DNA from: Azospirillum agricola | GTDB taxonomy: Bacteria > Pseudomonadota > Alphaproteobacteria > Azospirillales > Azospirillaceae | DNA: 64,000 bases | NCBI RefSeq assembly: GCF_017876095.1 | Contig: NZ_JAGINM010000007.1 | Coordinates: 124,001 to 188,000, forward strand | Reading direction: 5' to 3' | Part shown: one piece after another, positions 1 through 9,143 of the stretch | Position numbering within the stretch: the first letter of the stretch is position 1 | How the letters are laid out: each line of letters begins with the position of its first letter | Made by a program: the position numbers and the translations under genes | Notes under the pieces: generated by a model | Told to the model about the DNA's origin: nothing | The model's database searches: none | The model's input: only the letters and a program-made list of their open reading frames with translations

Positions 1-2364
1 GCGCTCGGCGTCGCCTGGGTCGGCATCGACCCGTCGGTGCGCACGCTCGACGTGGCGCTCGACGCCCCGGCGACCATCCGCCCGAACGGCCCGCTGGAGG
101 TCGCGCTGAAGGTGACGCCGGCCGGCGGCGGCAGCCTGACCGAGGACGCCTACGTCACGCTGGCGGCGGTGGACGAGGGCATCCTGCGCCTGACCGACTT
201 CGCCAGCCCGCAGCCGGGTAAGCATTTCTTCGGCAAGCGGACGCTCGGCCTCGACATCCGCGACGATTACGGGCACCTGATCGACGCGCTCGACGGGCCG
301 TTCGGCGCCCTGCGCCAGGGCGGCGATTCCAGCGGCGCCGGCCTGCCGGTGGTGCCCTTCACCGTGGTGTCGCTGTTCAAGGGGCCGGTGAAGGTCGGCG
401 CCGACGGCATCGCCCGCGTCCGCTTCGACGTGCCCGACTTCAACGGCGAGCTTCGCCTGATGGCGGTCGCCTACAGCCGTGGCCGGGTCGGTTCGGCCGA
501 CAAGCCGGTGACGGTGCGCGACCCGCTGGTCGCCGACGCCATCCTGCCGCGCTTCCTCGCCCCCGGCGACGACAGCCGGGTGACGCTCTCGCTCCACAAC
601 GTCGAGGCCGCCGCCGGCACCTACGCGGTGACGGTCGAGGGCCGCGACGCCGTGTCGGTGCAGGGCGGCAACCTGTCGGTCGCCCTGGAGAAGGGCGAGC
701 GCAAGACGCTGATCGTCCCGCTGAAGGGCCTGTCGGCCGGCATCGGCCACGTCGCCCTGTCGGTCAAGGGCCCCGCCAACGGGACTGAGGTTCTCGCGGT
801 CGCCCACGAGTATGGCATCACCGTGCGTCCGGCGCGCGGGGTGGAGACCCAGTTCGTCACCCGTCAGGTGGCGCCCGGCGAATCCCTGCGCTTCGACGGG
901 GCGGAACTGGCCGCCTATGTGCCGGGAACCACGGCGTGGTCGGCCAGCTTCACCACGGCGCCGCCCTTCGACGTCGGCGGCATCCTGCGGGCGCTCGACC
1001 GCTACCCGTTCGGCTGCCTGGAGCAGACGGTCAGCCGCGCGCTGCCGCTGATGTCGGTGAAGGACGTGGAGCTGGCGCTCGGCACCGACCGCAAGCCGGA
1101 CGACGGGCTGGAGAGCCGCGTCCAGCAGGCGATCTCACGCACGCTCGACAAGCAGCGCTTCGACGGCGCCTTCGGTCTGTGGAGCGCGCAGGATCAGGCC
1201 GACGGCTGGCTGACCGCCTACGCCACCGAGTTCCTGGTCCGCGCCAAGCAGAAGGGGCAGGCGATCCCCGACAAGCCGCTGGCCGACGCGCTGGCGTGGC
1301 TGCGCCAGCGCGCCATCGCCAGCGCCAGCGAGCCGGAGGAGCTGGCGGTGCGCGCCTACGCCCTGCACACGCTGGCGCTGGCCGGCATCTCCCTGCCGGG
1401 GCCGGCGCGCTACCTGCACGACACCGCGCTCGACAAGCTGCCGACGCCGCTCGCCAAGGGGCAGCTCGGCGCCGCGCTCGCCCGCATGGGCGACACGGAG
1501 CGCGCGACCAGCGCCTTCGACTCCGCCGCCGGCTGGCTGGCCCGTGATGAATGGCACGCCGACTACGGCTCGACCGTCCGCGACGCGGCGGCGCTGATCG
1601 TGCTGGCCTCGGAGGTCAATCTGGCCGGCAACCGGCTGCCGGCGCTGCTCGACCGCCTGCCGGCCTCGGCCACCGCGGCGAACCGCACCAACACGCAGGA
1701 GAAGGCGTGGTCGGTGCTGGCCGCCGACACGCTGCTGCGCGGCGCCCCGGCGCGCGTCGAGTTGACCCTGCCGGGCGGGGTGAGGCGCGACGGCCCGCGC
1801 GTCGACCTGACGCCGACCCTGGCCCAGCTCACCGCCGGGCTGCCGGTCTCCAACGCCGGCAAGGCGGCGGTGTGGCAGGCGGTGTCGGTGTCCGGCGTGC
1901 CGGTGACGCCGCTGCCGGCGGCCCGCGAGGGGCTGCGCGTCAAGCGCAACTTCTTCACCCGCAAGGGCGAGCCGCTGAACCTCGACACCATCCGCCAGAA
2001 CGACGTGTTCGTCGTCGTGCTGGAGGGCGAGGCCAACACCAACCTCTACCATCAGGTCGCCATCACCCACCCGCTGCCGGCGGGCTGGGAGATCGAGAAC
2101 GCCAATCTCGGGGCGGGGTCGGTCTCCGACCTGTCCTGGCTCGGCGACCTCAGCGCGACCCGGACGAGCGAGGCGCGCGACGACCGCTTCGTCGCGGCGG
2201 TGGATCTGTCGGAGGGGGAGAAGACCTTCAAGCTGGCCTTCGTTGTCCGCGCCATCACGCCGGGCGTCTACGAGATGCCGGGCGCGGTGGTGGAGGACAT
2301 GTACAAGCCGCGCTTCTTCGCCCGGCAGACCGTCGGCCGCATCACCGTCCATCCGGCGGAGTGA
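1..2364 (+). CDS. Alpha-2-macroglobulin family protein, 3' part (5' end outside window)
   Basis: The reading frame is open from base 1, so the gene begins before the window; 787 C-terminal residues are visible. Bacterial alpha-2-macroglobulins are large envelope proteins that trap attacking proteases through a reactive thioester. The thioester signature GCLEQ is intact, with the cysteine codon at 1015-1017 (residue 339 of the visible part). Before it lies the typical A2M region (VRFDVPDFNGELRLMAVAYS-like strand), and after it the alpha-alpha barrel and a C-terminal receptor-binding-like domain. pbpC starts 4 bases after the stop, the same order as yfhM-pbpC in E. coli. That pairing supports joint protection and repair of the cell wall. 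Family assignment is firm; the signal peptide or lipobox cannot be seen. Confidence 0.93.
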   Translation, partial: ALGVAWVGIDPSVRTLDVALDAPATIRPNGPLEVALKVTPAGGGSLTEDAYVTLAAVDEGILRLTDFASPQPGKHFFGKRTLGLDIRDDYGHLIDALDGPFGALRQGGDSSGAGLPVVPFTVVSLFKGPVKVGADGIARVRFDVPDFNGELRLMAVAYSRGRVGSADKPVTVRDPLVADAILPRFLAPGDDSRVTLSLHNVEAAAGTYAVTVEGRDAVSVQGGNLSVALEKGERKTLIVPLKGLSAGIGHVALSVKGPANGTEVLAVAHEYGITVRPARGVETQFVTRQVAPGESLRFDGAELAAYVPGTTAWSASFTTAPPFDVGGILRALDRYPFGCLEQTVSRALPLMSVKDVELALGTDRKPDDGLESRVQQAISRTLDKQRFDGAFGLWSAQDQADGWLTAYATEFLVRAKQKGQAIPDKPLADALAWLRQRAIASASEPEELAVRAYALHTLALAGISLPGPARYLHDTALDKLPTPLAKGQLGAALARMGDTERATSAFDSAAGWLARDEWHADYGSTVRDAAALIVLASEVNLAGNRLPALLDRLPASATAANRTNTQEKAWSVLAADTLLRGAPARVELTLPGGVRRDGPRVDLTPTLAQLTAGLPVSNAGKAAVWQAVSVSGVPVTPLPAAREGLRVKRNFFTRKGEPLNLDTIRQNDVFVVVLEGEANTNLYHQVAITHPLPAGWEIENANLGAGSVSDLSWLGDLSATRTSEARDDRFVAAVDLSEGEKTFKLAFVVRAITPGVYEMPGAVVEDMYKPRFFARQTVGRITVHPAE

Positions 2365-2368
2365 CGGG

Positions 2369-4459
2369 TTGCGGGCGCGTCTGCGCAAACTCCTGACCGG
2401 CGCCCTGCCCATCGTTGCGATGGGCGCCGCCGCGTTGGGGGCGCTGGCCGGGACGGCGCTCACCCTCGACGCGCTGTTCCCGCCGCCGCTCGCCCGGCTG
2501 GGCGAGCTGTCGGTGACGGTGGCGGATCGCGGCGGCAAGCCGCTGCGCGTCTTCACCAACCGCGACGGGGCGTGGCGCCTGCCGGCGGCGGCCGGCGACG
2601 TGGCGCCGCTGTTCGTCGATCTGTTGATGGCCTACGAGGACCGCCGTTTCGAGAGCCATCCCGGTGTCGATCCGTTGGCGGTGCTGCGGGCGGTCGGCCA
2701 GAATCTCGGGGCCGGGCGGGTGGTGTCGGGGGCCTCGACCCTGACCATGCAGGTCGCCCGCCTGCTGGAGCCGCGCCCCCGCACCCTGTCGGCCAAGCTG
2801 ATCGAGGCGGCGCGGGCGGCCCAGCTCGAATGGCGCTACGACAAGCGCGCGATCCTCGGCATGTACCTGACGCTCGCTCCCTATGGCGGCAACGTCGAGG
2901 GCATCCGCGCCGCCTCCCTGATGCTGTTCGGCAAGCCGCCGACCGAGCTGGACGCCGCCGAGGCGGCGCTGCTGGTGGCCTTGCCGCAGGCGCCGTCGCG
3001 GCTGCGCGCCGACCGCTACCCGGAGCGGGCGCGGGCAGCGCGCGACAAGGTGCTCGACCGCGCCGTGCTGGCCGGAATCCTGTCGGTGAAGGCGGCGGAG
3101 GAGGCGAAGACCGAGCCGGTGCCGTCGCTTCGCCTGCCGCTTCCGGCTTCCGCTCCGCATCTGGCCGAGGCGCTGCGGGCGCAGCGGCCGGGCGAGCCGC
3201 TGGTGGCGACCACGCTGGACGGCGACCTCCAGCGCGCCGTCGAGGCGCTGGCCCGCCGCGAGGCCGCCACCCTGCACGAGCGCGCCGGGCTGGCGGTGCT
3301 GGTGGTGGACAACCGGACCCGCTCGGTCCTGGCCTATCTCGGCAGTTCCGACGCGCTCGACGAGCGGCGGCTGGGGCCGATCGACATGGTGCGGGCGGTG
3401 CGCTCGCCGGGGTCGGCGCTGAAGCCCTTCATCTACGGGCTGGGCTTCGACGACGGCATCATCCACCCGCTGACCCAGGTGGCCGACGTCTCCACCCGCT
3501 TCGGCGATTACGCGCCGCGCAACTTCGACCGTGGCTTCAACGGCGACCTGACCATCCAGGAGGCGTTGCAGCGCTCGCTGAACATCCCGGCCGTGCTGGT
3601 GCTCGACCGGGTCGGGCCGCTGCGCTTCGCCGACGCGCTGCGGCGGGTCGGCGCGCGGCTGGTCATGCCGGCCGGAACCACCGTTCCGGGGCTGCCGGTG
3701 GCGCTCGGTGGCGCCTCGATCAATCTGTGGGACATGGCGACGCTCTACGCGGGGCTGGCGCGCGAGGGCATGGTGGCGCCGCTGCGGGCGACGCCGGAAG
3801 GCGGCGATGGGGCGGAAACGCGGCTGCTGTCGGCCTCCGCCGCCCAGCAGGTGCGCGCCATCCTCGAAGGCAGCCCCCCGCCGCCCGGCACGGTGCAGGC
3901 GCAGGAGTTGCGGGGAAACGGTCCCATCGCGCTGAAGACGGGGACCAGCTACGGCTTCCGCGACGCCTGGGCCTTCGGGGTGACGGAGCGCTACACGGTC
4001 GGCGTCTGGGCCGGCCGCCCCGACGGCACGCCGAGCCCCGACCGCTACGGCCGCAACACGGCGGCCCCGCTGCTCTTCCAGGTCTTCGACCTGCTGCCCC
4101 GCGACCGTGGACGTCCGGCCGGACCGATCGCCTCGGCGCCGCCGGCGGAGCTGCTGCGCCGGCTGCACGCCGGCAGCCCGGCCCTGATGGACGGCCAGCA
4201 GCCCGACCGGCCGCGCCTGCTGTTTCCCAGCGGCGACATGGAGGTAGAGGCGCTCGGCCCCGACGGTCGGGGGGAGCCGCTGACCCTGTCGGCGTCCGGC
4301 GGGCGGCGTCCGCTGTCCTGGCTGATCGACGGGCGGCGCATCGCCCTGTCGCCCATCGCCCGCGACGTGGTGTGGCGCCCGGACGGGCCGGGGCCGGTGC
4401 GGATCACGGTGCTCGACGCCGACGGCCGCAGCGACAGCGCGACCATCACCATCCAGTGA
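2369..4459 (+). CDS. pbpC: Penicillin-binding protein 1C, bifunctional glycosyltransferase/transpeptidase
   Basis: This 696-residue class A PBP polymerises and cross-links peptidoglycan at the outer face of the inner membrane. I chose TTG 2369 because GGAG at 2358-2361 is well spaced and the A2M stop is just upstream; ATG 2420 is the fallback. A single membrane segment lies near residues 10-35. The GT51 domain contains YEDRRFESHPG with catalytic Glu90, and VSGASTLTMQVARL. The transpeptidase has SALK (nucleophile Ser349, Lys352), SLN (403-405) and KTG (523-525). The tail after about residue 610 fits the PBP1C C-terminal domain. Adjacency to the A2M gene is the conserved yfhM-pbpC pairing, so coupled translation is likely. 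Confidence 0.95.
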   Translation: MRARLRKLLTGALPIVAMGAAALGALAGTALTLDALFPPPLARLGELSVTVADRGGKPLRVFTNRDGAWRLPAAAGDVAPLFVDLLMAYEDRRFESHPGVDPLAVLRAVGQNLGAGRVVSGASTLTMQVARLLEPRPRTLSAKLIEAARAAQLEWRYDKRAILGMYLTLAPYGGNVEGIRAASLMLFGKPPTELDAAEAALLVALPQAPSRLRADRYPERARAARDKVLDRAVLAGILSVKAAEEAKTEPVPSLRLPLPASAPHLAEALRAQRPGEPLVATTLDGDLQRAVEALARREAATLHERAGLAVLVVDNRTRSVLAYLGSSDALDERRLGPIDMVRAVRSPGSALKPFIYGLGFDDGIIHPLTQVADVSTRFGDYAPRNFDRGFNGDLTIQEALQRSLNIPAVLVLDRVGPLRFADALRRVGARLVMPAGTTVPGLPVALGGASINLWDMATLYAGLAREGMVAPLRATPEGGDGAETRLLSASAAQQVRAILEGSPPPPGTVQAQELRGNGPIALKTGTSYGFRDAWAFGVTERYTVGVWAGRPDGTPSPDRYGRNTAAPLLFQVFDLLPRDRGRPAGPIASAPPAELLRRLHAGSPALMDGQQPDRPRLLFPSGDMEVEALGPDGRGEPLTLSASGGRRPLSWLIDGRRIALSPIARDVVWRPDGPGPVRITVLDADGRSDSATITIQ

Positions 4460-4479
4460 CGGATTTCAGGACGCCCGTG

Positions 4480-4686
4480 TCAGGATGCTTGGCGGAATGG
4501 ATCGCGGGGCTGGGGCTGACTCGTCCGGCTCCACACCCGCGAGCGCACCCGCATCTGCTTCTGACAATCGGCCGAGCAGTAGAGCGGCGCCGGCCCCCGC
4601 GTCGACGGGCGGGAGAAGGGGCGGCCACAGCAGGCGCAATGCAGTTGGCGGGCGTTCGGCTGGCCCTGGCGGGCGGTGACGGTCAT
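4480..4686 (-). CDS. Small zinc-ribbon protein of unknown function
   Basis: This is a 68-residue basic protein. Cysteines at 17, 19, 20, 37 and 41 (CACC and CSADC) would form one treble-clef or zinc-ribbon site. The rest is Arg/Ser/Gln-rich and probably flexible. It converges on pbpC with 20 bases between the stops. A longer reading of the same strand in another frame has no motif. The cysteine pattern is the only evidence for function; nucleic-acid or protein binding is possible but not shown. It could be a spurious frame, though the paired cysteines make a real gene more likely. Confidence 0.55.
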   Translation of the reverse strand: MTVTARQGQPNARQLHCACCGRPFSRPSTRGPAPLYCSADCQKQMRVRSRVWSRTSQPQPRDPFRQAS

Positions 4687-4866
4687 GACGAGGGAACAGG
4701 GGTTTGTTTCGGGTGACGGCCAATATAGGTGGGGTTTGTTGCAGTTCCATGCTCGCGAGGGCAGCTATGCCCATAAGGTTAATGGGGCTGGCGAAGGGGT
4801 TGGCCGATTGACCGGCTCCGCCGTTCGGCCTATCTGAGGGATCGGGACAAACCAGGACGGCGCCGG

Positions 4867-5286
4867 ATGCGGATCAAGGCTTGGACAAGGCTGTGGCGGA
4901 GGATGCCGGCGCTGGCGGGAGCCATGCTGCTGGCTGTCCTGCTGTGGCCCGTCGCCGCCTCGGCCGCGCCCTCGCCGCACGCCCATCACCGGGAGGCGAC
5001 CGGCGCGGCAACGGCGGGCCATCATTCCGGAACGGCCCAGGCCACGACGGCAAGCGTCCGGCCCGTCCTGTCCATGCCCGGTGCCGACGCACCCTGCCAC
5101 CATCGGCCGGATTCGTCGCGTCCTCCCTGCTGCGCCGGACCCGCCTGCGTGTCCATGCATGTCGGAATCGCCGCCGAGGCCATGGCGATGACGATGCCGT
5201 CCGGCCGCTCCAGCCCCCCGTCCGGCGTGGCGCTGCTGGAGGGCGAGGGCGTACCGCCGGACTTGCCGCCGCCCCGTCTGGGATGA
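4867..5286 (+). CDS. Secreted Cys/His/Met-rich protein beside the multicopper oxidase
   Basis: This 139-residue protein has a Sec signal peptide (basic start, hydrophobic core at about 16-30, cleavage near ASA-A at 33). The mature part carries HAHHRE, several further His and Met residues, and a compact CHHRPD...PCCAGPACVSMH cluster. That composition suits periplasmic copper binding. The multicopper oxidase starts 82 bases downstream on the same strand, so co-transcription is likely. Small secreted proteins of this type often precede CopA-like oxidases in copper-resistance operons. The metal-binding role is inferred from composition and context only; no named domain is recognised. Confidence 0.7.
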   Translation: MRIKAWTRLWRRMPALAGAMLLAVLLWPVAASAAPSPHAHHREATGAATAGHHSGTAQATTASVRPVLSMPGADAPCHHRPDSSRPPCCAGPACVSMHVGIAAEAMAMTMPSGRSSPPSGVALLEGEGVPPDLPPPRLG

Positions 5287-5368
5287 CGGACCGTTCCCCG
5301 CACCGTCCGGGGAACCGACACCGAAGCCGCGCGCTTCGCGCATCCCACCGAGATTTCCGGAGTCCCTC

Positions 5369-6892
5369 ATGACTCACGCGCTTTCCCGCCGCCGGCTGCT
5401 CGCCGCGACGGCGGCCGGCGGCTGTGCCGCCCTGCTTCCCGCCTTCCCCCGCCAAGCCCTTGCGCAGGCCACCCCCCTTCGGCTGAGGGTCGAGCGCCGC
5501 ACGCTGGAGGTGAACGGCAAGGCCGCCACCGTCTTCGGCATCCGCCAGCCCAACGGCGCGGCCGGGCTGGCGCTCGACCCCGGCCAGCCCTTCCGGGTCG
5601 ATCTGACCAACCGGTCGGGCGAGGACACCGTCATCCATTGGCATGGCCAGACTCCGCCCTACGCGCAGGACGGCGTCGCCGACGCCAACCGCCCCACCAT
5701 CCCGGACGGGGCGACGCGGAGCTACGATTTTACCCCGCGCCCCGGCACGCACTGGATGCACTCCCACCATGGCTTGCAGGAGCAGCGGCTGATGGCGGCT
5801 CCCCTGATCGTGCGCACCGCGGACGACCTGCGCGCCGACGAGCAGGAGGTGACGGTCCTGCTCCACGACTTCACCTTCCGCGACCCGGCGGACCTGCTGG
5901 CCGGCCTGACGGGCGGAGCCGCTTCTTCCGCCCACGGCGGCGGGCATGGGGCCGGCCCGGCGGCGGCGGGCCACGCCTCGCACGCCATGCCGGCGCAGGG
6001 GGGCATGGCCGGGCATGCCATGCCCGGTTCCGCTGGGCATGGCGGCGGTCATGGCGGCGGTCATGGGGACGGCGCGATGGCGATGGACCTCAACGACGTC
6101 GAGTACGACGCCTACCTCGCCAACGACCGCACCCTCGCCGATCCGGAGGTGGTGCGGGTGGAGCGCGGCGGCCGGGTGCGGCTGCGCATCATCAACGGCG
6201 CAACCTCGACCGCCTTCCACATCGACCTTGGCACCCTGACCGGACAGGTCGTCGCCGTGGACGGCACGCCGGTTCGTCCGGTCGAAGGGCGGCGCTTCGG
6301 GATGTCGATGGGCCAGCGCCTCGACATCCGTCTGACCCTGCCGGCTGGCGGCGGCGTCTTCCCCATCCTGGCGCTGCGCGAAGGGGCGGTGGAGCGCACC
6401 GGCATCCTGCTCGCCACCCCCGGCGCGTCGGTGGCCAAGCTGTCCGACCGCGCCGACCGGCCGGCCGGGCCGCTCGATCTGTCCCTGGAAGCCGGCCTGA
6501 CCGCCCTGGCGCCACTGGCGGCGCGGCCGGCGGATCTCGTCCGCCGCGTCCGGTTGACCGGCTCGATGACGCCCTACGTCTGGACGTTGGACGACCGGGC
6601 CTTCGGCGCGCATGTCCCGCTTGAGGTCGCCAGGGGGCAGCGGGTGGAGCTGACGCTGGAGAACACGTCGGGCATGGCCCACCCGATGCACCTGCACGGC
6701 CATCATTTCCAGGTGGTCGGGCTGAACGGCAAGCCGCTGGCCGGGGCGGTGCGCGACACGGTGCTGGTGCCGGACGGTGCCGCCGTGACCGTCGTCTTCG
6801 ACGCCGACAACCCCGGCCGCTGGCCGCTGCACTGCCACAACCTTCTGCACATGGCGACCGGGATGATGACCGAGGTCGTCTACGACGGTTGA
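5369..6892 (+). CDS. Tat-exported multicopper oxidase (CopA/laccase-like)
   Basis: This 507-residue periplasmic oxidase probably oxidises Cu(I) or phenols while reducing oxygen to water. The start has GGAG 5 bases upstream. The N-terminus carries the twin-arginine motif SRRRLLAA followed by a hydrophobic stretch and AQA. All copper ligand blocks are present: HWHG (His90, His92), HWMHSHH, HPMHLHGHHF (from 438) and the type-1/trinuclear block HCHNLLHMATGMM (from 488). A His/Gly/Met-rich loop at about 187-235 (repeated HGGGHGGGHGDG-type units) resembles the Met-rich copper-binding inserts of CueO and CopA. The gene ends 4 bases from the convergent cupin gene. Copper tolerance is the most likely role; manganese or phenol oxidation is possible. 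Confidence 0.93.
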   Translation: MTHALSRRRLLAATAAGGCAALLPAFPRQALAQATPLRLRVERRTLEVNGKAATVFGIRQPNGAAGLALDPGQPFRVDLTNRSGEDTVIHWHGQTPPYAQDGVADANRPTIPDGATRSYDFTPRPGTHWMHSHHGLQEQRLMAAPLIVRTADDLRADEQEVTVLLHDFTFRDPADLLAGLTGGAASSAHGGGHGAGPAAAGHASHAMPAQGGMAGHAMPGSAGHGGGHGGGHGDGAMAMDLNDVEYDAYLANDRTLADPEVVRVERGGRVRLRIINGATSTAFHIDLGTLTGQVVAVDGTPVRPVEGRRFGMSMGQRLDIRLTLPAGGGVFPILALREGAVERTGILLATPGASVAKLSDRADRPAGPLDLSLEAGLTALAPLAARPADLVRRVRLTGSMTPYVWTLDDRAFGAHVPLEVARGQRVELTLENTSGMAHPMHLHGHHFQVVGLNGKPLAGAVRDTVLVPDGAAVTVVFDADNPGRWPLHCHNLLHMATGMMTEVVYDG

Positions 6893-6896
6893 CGGA

Positions 6897-7370
6897 TCAC
6901 TTCGGCAGGCGGTGGGGACAGCCGGCGTTGCCGTCCTTCTCGCCCTTGTAGGTGGTCAGGGCGTGCGCGCCGCCCTTGCCGATGAAGGTCGCGGTGTAGA
7001 CCAGCGGTTCGGTGTCGCTGGCGTTGTGCTGCTGGTGCCGGGTGCCGGGCGGAATCTCCACGACCACGCCCGGCGCCAGCGGCACGTCCGGGCGCTTGTC
7101 GATGGTCAGGTGCCCGGTGCCGCTCAGCACCTCCATGTACTCCACGACGTCGTGGACATGGCGGTGGGCGTCGTGGCCGGGCGGGACGGTCAGCTTCTCC
7201 ACCATCCGCAGGGAGCCGGGGAGTCCCGGCACGGGGCCGGGCGGCATCGCCACGGCGCAGGACACGGCCATCGGGCGGGGCTCGGCGGCCGAGGCGCCGA
7301 AGGCCGGCGGGAGGAAGGCCAGGGCGACGAGGGCGGGGAGAGCGGCGGGGAGAGCGGCGGGGCGTCGCAT
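6897..7370 (-). CDS. Secreted cupin-domain protein
   Basis: This 157-residue protein has an N-terminal signal peptide (about 1-28, ending near GASAAEP). A single cupin-2 barrel follows, with metal-ligand motifs HDAHRHVHDVVEYMEVL and PPGTRHQQHN that supply several histidines. It ends with a short Cys-containing tail (GCPHRLPK). Secreted small cupins may bind a metal or a small ligand or act as dioxygenases; the substrate cannot be read from the sequence. It lies downstream of slyX and mntH on the same strand and faces the oxidase gene, in keeping with a metal-handling neighbourhood. Confidence 0.85.
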   Translation of the reverse strand: MRRPAALPAALPALVALAFLPPAFGASAAEPRPMAVSCAVAMPPGPVPGLPGSLRMVEKLTVPPGHDAHRHVHDVVEYMEVLSGTGHLTIDKRPDVPLAPGVVVEIPPGTRHQQHNASDTEPLVYTATFIGKGGAHALTTYKGEKDGNAGCPHRLPK

Positions 7371-7412
7371 GCGGGGTTCGTCCGGTGTGGTGACGGTGAT
7401 GCGGCTGGCTGC

Positions 7413-7628
7413 TCAGTAGTGCGGCGGGGGGCGGTCGTCCTGGGGCGAGCGGCCCCCGCCGGATTCGACCTCGGCCAGCCGGTCACGCATCTGGCGGATG
7501 TGCAGCGTCAGCCGGTCGATGGTCTGGCCCTGGCGGAACATGACCTCCGACATCTCCTCCGCCATGCGCTCGTGATGGGCAAGGCGGCTTTCCAGGTCGG
7601 TCAGGCGTTGTTCGAGGGCGGCATCCAT
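7413..7628 (-). CDS. slyX: SlyX family protein
   Basis: This 71-residue coiled-coil protein starts MDAALEQRLTDLESRLAHHE and contains FRQGQTIDRLTLHIRQMRDRL, the SlyX signature. The size matches E. coli SlyX (72 residues). I set the start at 7628 because the longer reading adds only a Pro/His-rich stretch with no family match. The C-terminus ends in the typical RPPPHY. Its molecular role is unknown in all bacteria. It lies between mntH and the cupin gene on the same strand and may share the mntH transcript. Confidence 0.9.
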   Translation of the reverse strand: MDAALEQRLTDLESRLAHHERMAEEMSEVMFRQGQTIDRLTLHIRQMRDRLAEVESGGGRSPQDDRPPPHY

Positions 7629-7731
7629 GGCGCGGTGTCCGGTCGGCGGTGGCGGGGAAGGGGCCGCAGGATGGACCATTCCCCGCCTCAGGTCGAGCGC
7701 GCCGGCCCGACTCCCGTCATGCCCCCGTCAG

Positions 7732-9012
7732 TCAGGCCATCGCGGAGGTTCCGGCCAGCCAGCCCGAGAGCGCCGTCAGCACGACCACCATGACGCTGGC
7801 GATCCGCAGGGTCAGCGGCGCCATCGCCAGCCCGCCCATCAGGCTGCGGTTGCGCAGCAGCAGCAGCATCGGCACCAGGATGAAGGGCAGGGTCAGCGCC
7901 AGGATCACCTGGCTCAACACCAGCAGCTCGTCCGCCGACCCGTCGCCCGAACTCCACAGTATGCCCAGCGCCGGGATCAGCGAGGCGCCACGGGTGACCA
8001 GCGCGCGGGTCAGCGGGCGCAGACGCAGGTTCAGGAAGCCTTCCGTCACGATCTGCCCGGCCATCGTTCCGGTGGTGGTGGAGCTTTGACCGGCGGCCAG
8101 CAGGGCGATGGCGAAGACCAGGGCGGCGGCCCCGCCGATGGTGCTGCCCAGCAGCGCGTGGGCGTCCTCGATGCCGGGCGCCGCGGCGTCCGGGGCGATG
8201 CCCTGGAAGGCGATGGCGGCGACCGCCAGGATCGAACCGTTGACCAGACCGGCCAGCGCCAGGGCGCCCGACAGGTCGATCGTCAGCCAGCGGGCGGCGC
8301 GCTTGCGGTCGGCCTCGGTCGCCTCGGCGGCCAGCCGCGAGCGCACCAGGCCGGAATGCAGGTACAGGTTGTGCGGCATCACGGTGGCGCCGATGATGCC
8401 CAGCGACAGGTACAGCATCTCCGGATCGCGGGCCAGGTCGATGGTCGGGACCAGACCGGCCAGCAGGGCGCCGGGATCGGGCTTGGCCATCACCAGCTCC
8501 CAGCCGAAGCAGACGACGACCACGCTCATCAGCACGCCGACCACCAGCTCCGGCGCCCGGCCCCGCGCGCCCGGCAGGGCCAGGATGGCGAAGGTGGCGA
8601 CGGCGGCGATCACCACGCCGGCCAGGATCGGGATGCCGAACAGCAGCTTCAGCGCGATGGCGCTGCCCAGCAGTTCGGCCAGATCGGTGGCGATCATCGC
8701 CAGTTCCGACACCACCCAGACCACCATCGCCACCGGGCGCGGGAAGCGGTCGCGGATCAGGCGGGCCAGATCCTTGCCGGTCGCCAGCGTCAGCCGGACG
8801 ATCAGGGTTTGCAGGAAGATGCCGGCGAGGCTGGCGATCAGAACCGCCGACAGCAGCGCGAAGCCGAAGCTGGCGCCGGCGGCGATGTCGGTGGCCCAGT
8901 TGCCCGGATCCATGTAGCCGACGGCGACGACGAAGCCCGGCCCCATCATCGTCCAGAAGCGGCGGGTCGGCAGGGGAGCGGCAGACTGCGCGGAGGGGGA
9001 GGGGGTGATCAC
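7732..9012 (-). CDS. mntH: Nramp-family divalent metal (Mn2+/Fe2+) transporter
   Basis: This 426-residue inner-membrane proton-coupled importer has about 11 membrane segments. The metal-site motif DPGN lies in TM1 (GYMDPGNWATD), and MPHNLYLHS gives the TM6 counterpart. GTG 9012 is preferred because AGGAG on the minus strand (plus 9021-9025) sits 8 bases upstream. A TTG 66 bases further up has no such site. Two palindromes lie just upstream (9056-9067 and 9127-9143) and are candidate operators for a Fur/Mur-type regulator. slyX follows after about 100 bases. Confidence 0.95.
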   Translation of the reverse strand: MITPSPSAQSAAPLPTRRFWTMMGPGFVVAVGYMDPGNWATDIAAGASFGFALLSAVLIASLAGIFLQTLIVRLTLATGKDLARLIRDRFPRPVAMVVWVVSELAMIATDLAELLGSAIALKLLFGIPILAGVVIAAVATFAILALPGARGRAPELVVGVLMSVVVVCFGWELVMAKPDPGALLAGLVPTIDLARDPEMLYLSLGIIGATVMPHNLYLHSGLVRSRLAAEATEADRKRAARWLTIDLSGALALAGLVNGSILAVAAIAFQGIAPDAAAPGIEDAHALLGSTIGGAAALVFAIALLAAGQSSTTTGTMAGQIVTEGFLNLRLRPLTRALVTRGASLIPALGILWSSGDGSADELLVLSQVILALTLPFILVPMLLLLRNRSLMGGLAMAPLTLRIASVMVVVLTALSGWLAGTSAMA

Positions 9013-9055
9013 GCCGGAAGCTCCTGAACGAACGGTCTTGGATCGTAATTCGGAC

Positions 9056-9067
9056 TCGCAATTGCGA
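9056..9067. promoter_or_regulatory. Perfect 12-bp palindrome upstream of mntH
   Basis: TCGCAATTGCGA is its own reverse complement and lies 44 bases before the mntH start, within an AT-rich stretch. Fur-family regulators (Mur, Fur) control mntH in many alphaproteobacteria and bind short AT-rich palindromes with GCAA-type arms. The Fur/Mur assignment is inference. Confidence 0.45.
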
Positions 9068-9126
9068 TCAATTCTCAATCTGCCAGAGCAAGCCCTGGAG
9101 GTCCAATCGTGACTTCCAAGGGCAGC

Positions 9127-9143
9127 GATAGGTTCCTCCTATC
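9127..9143. promoter_or_regulatory. Inverted repeat GATAGG-N5-CCTATC upstream of mntH
   Basis: A 6-bp inverted repeat with a 5-base spacer lies 115 bases before the mntH start. It could be a second operator. It could also be a weak hairpin after the helicase gene, which ends at 9315 on the same strand. No T-run follows, so a terminator is less likely. Confidence 0.3.

Noticed and set aside
4874..6850. Long antisense frame opposite the multicopper oxidase
   Set aside because: Composition is Arg/Gly/His-rich noise, while the sense frame has every copper motif.
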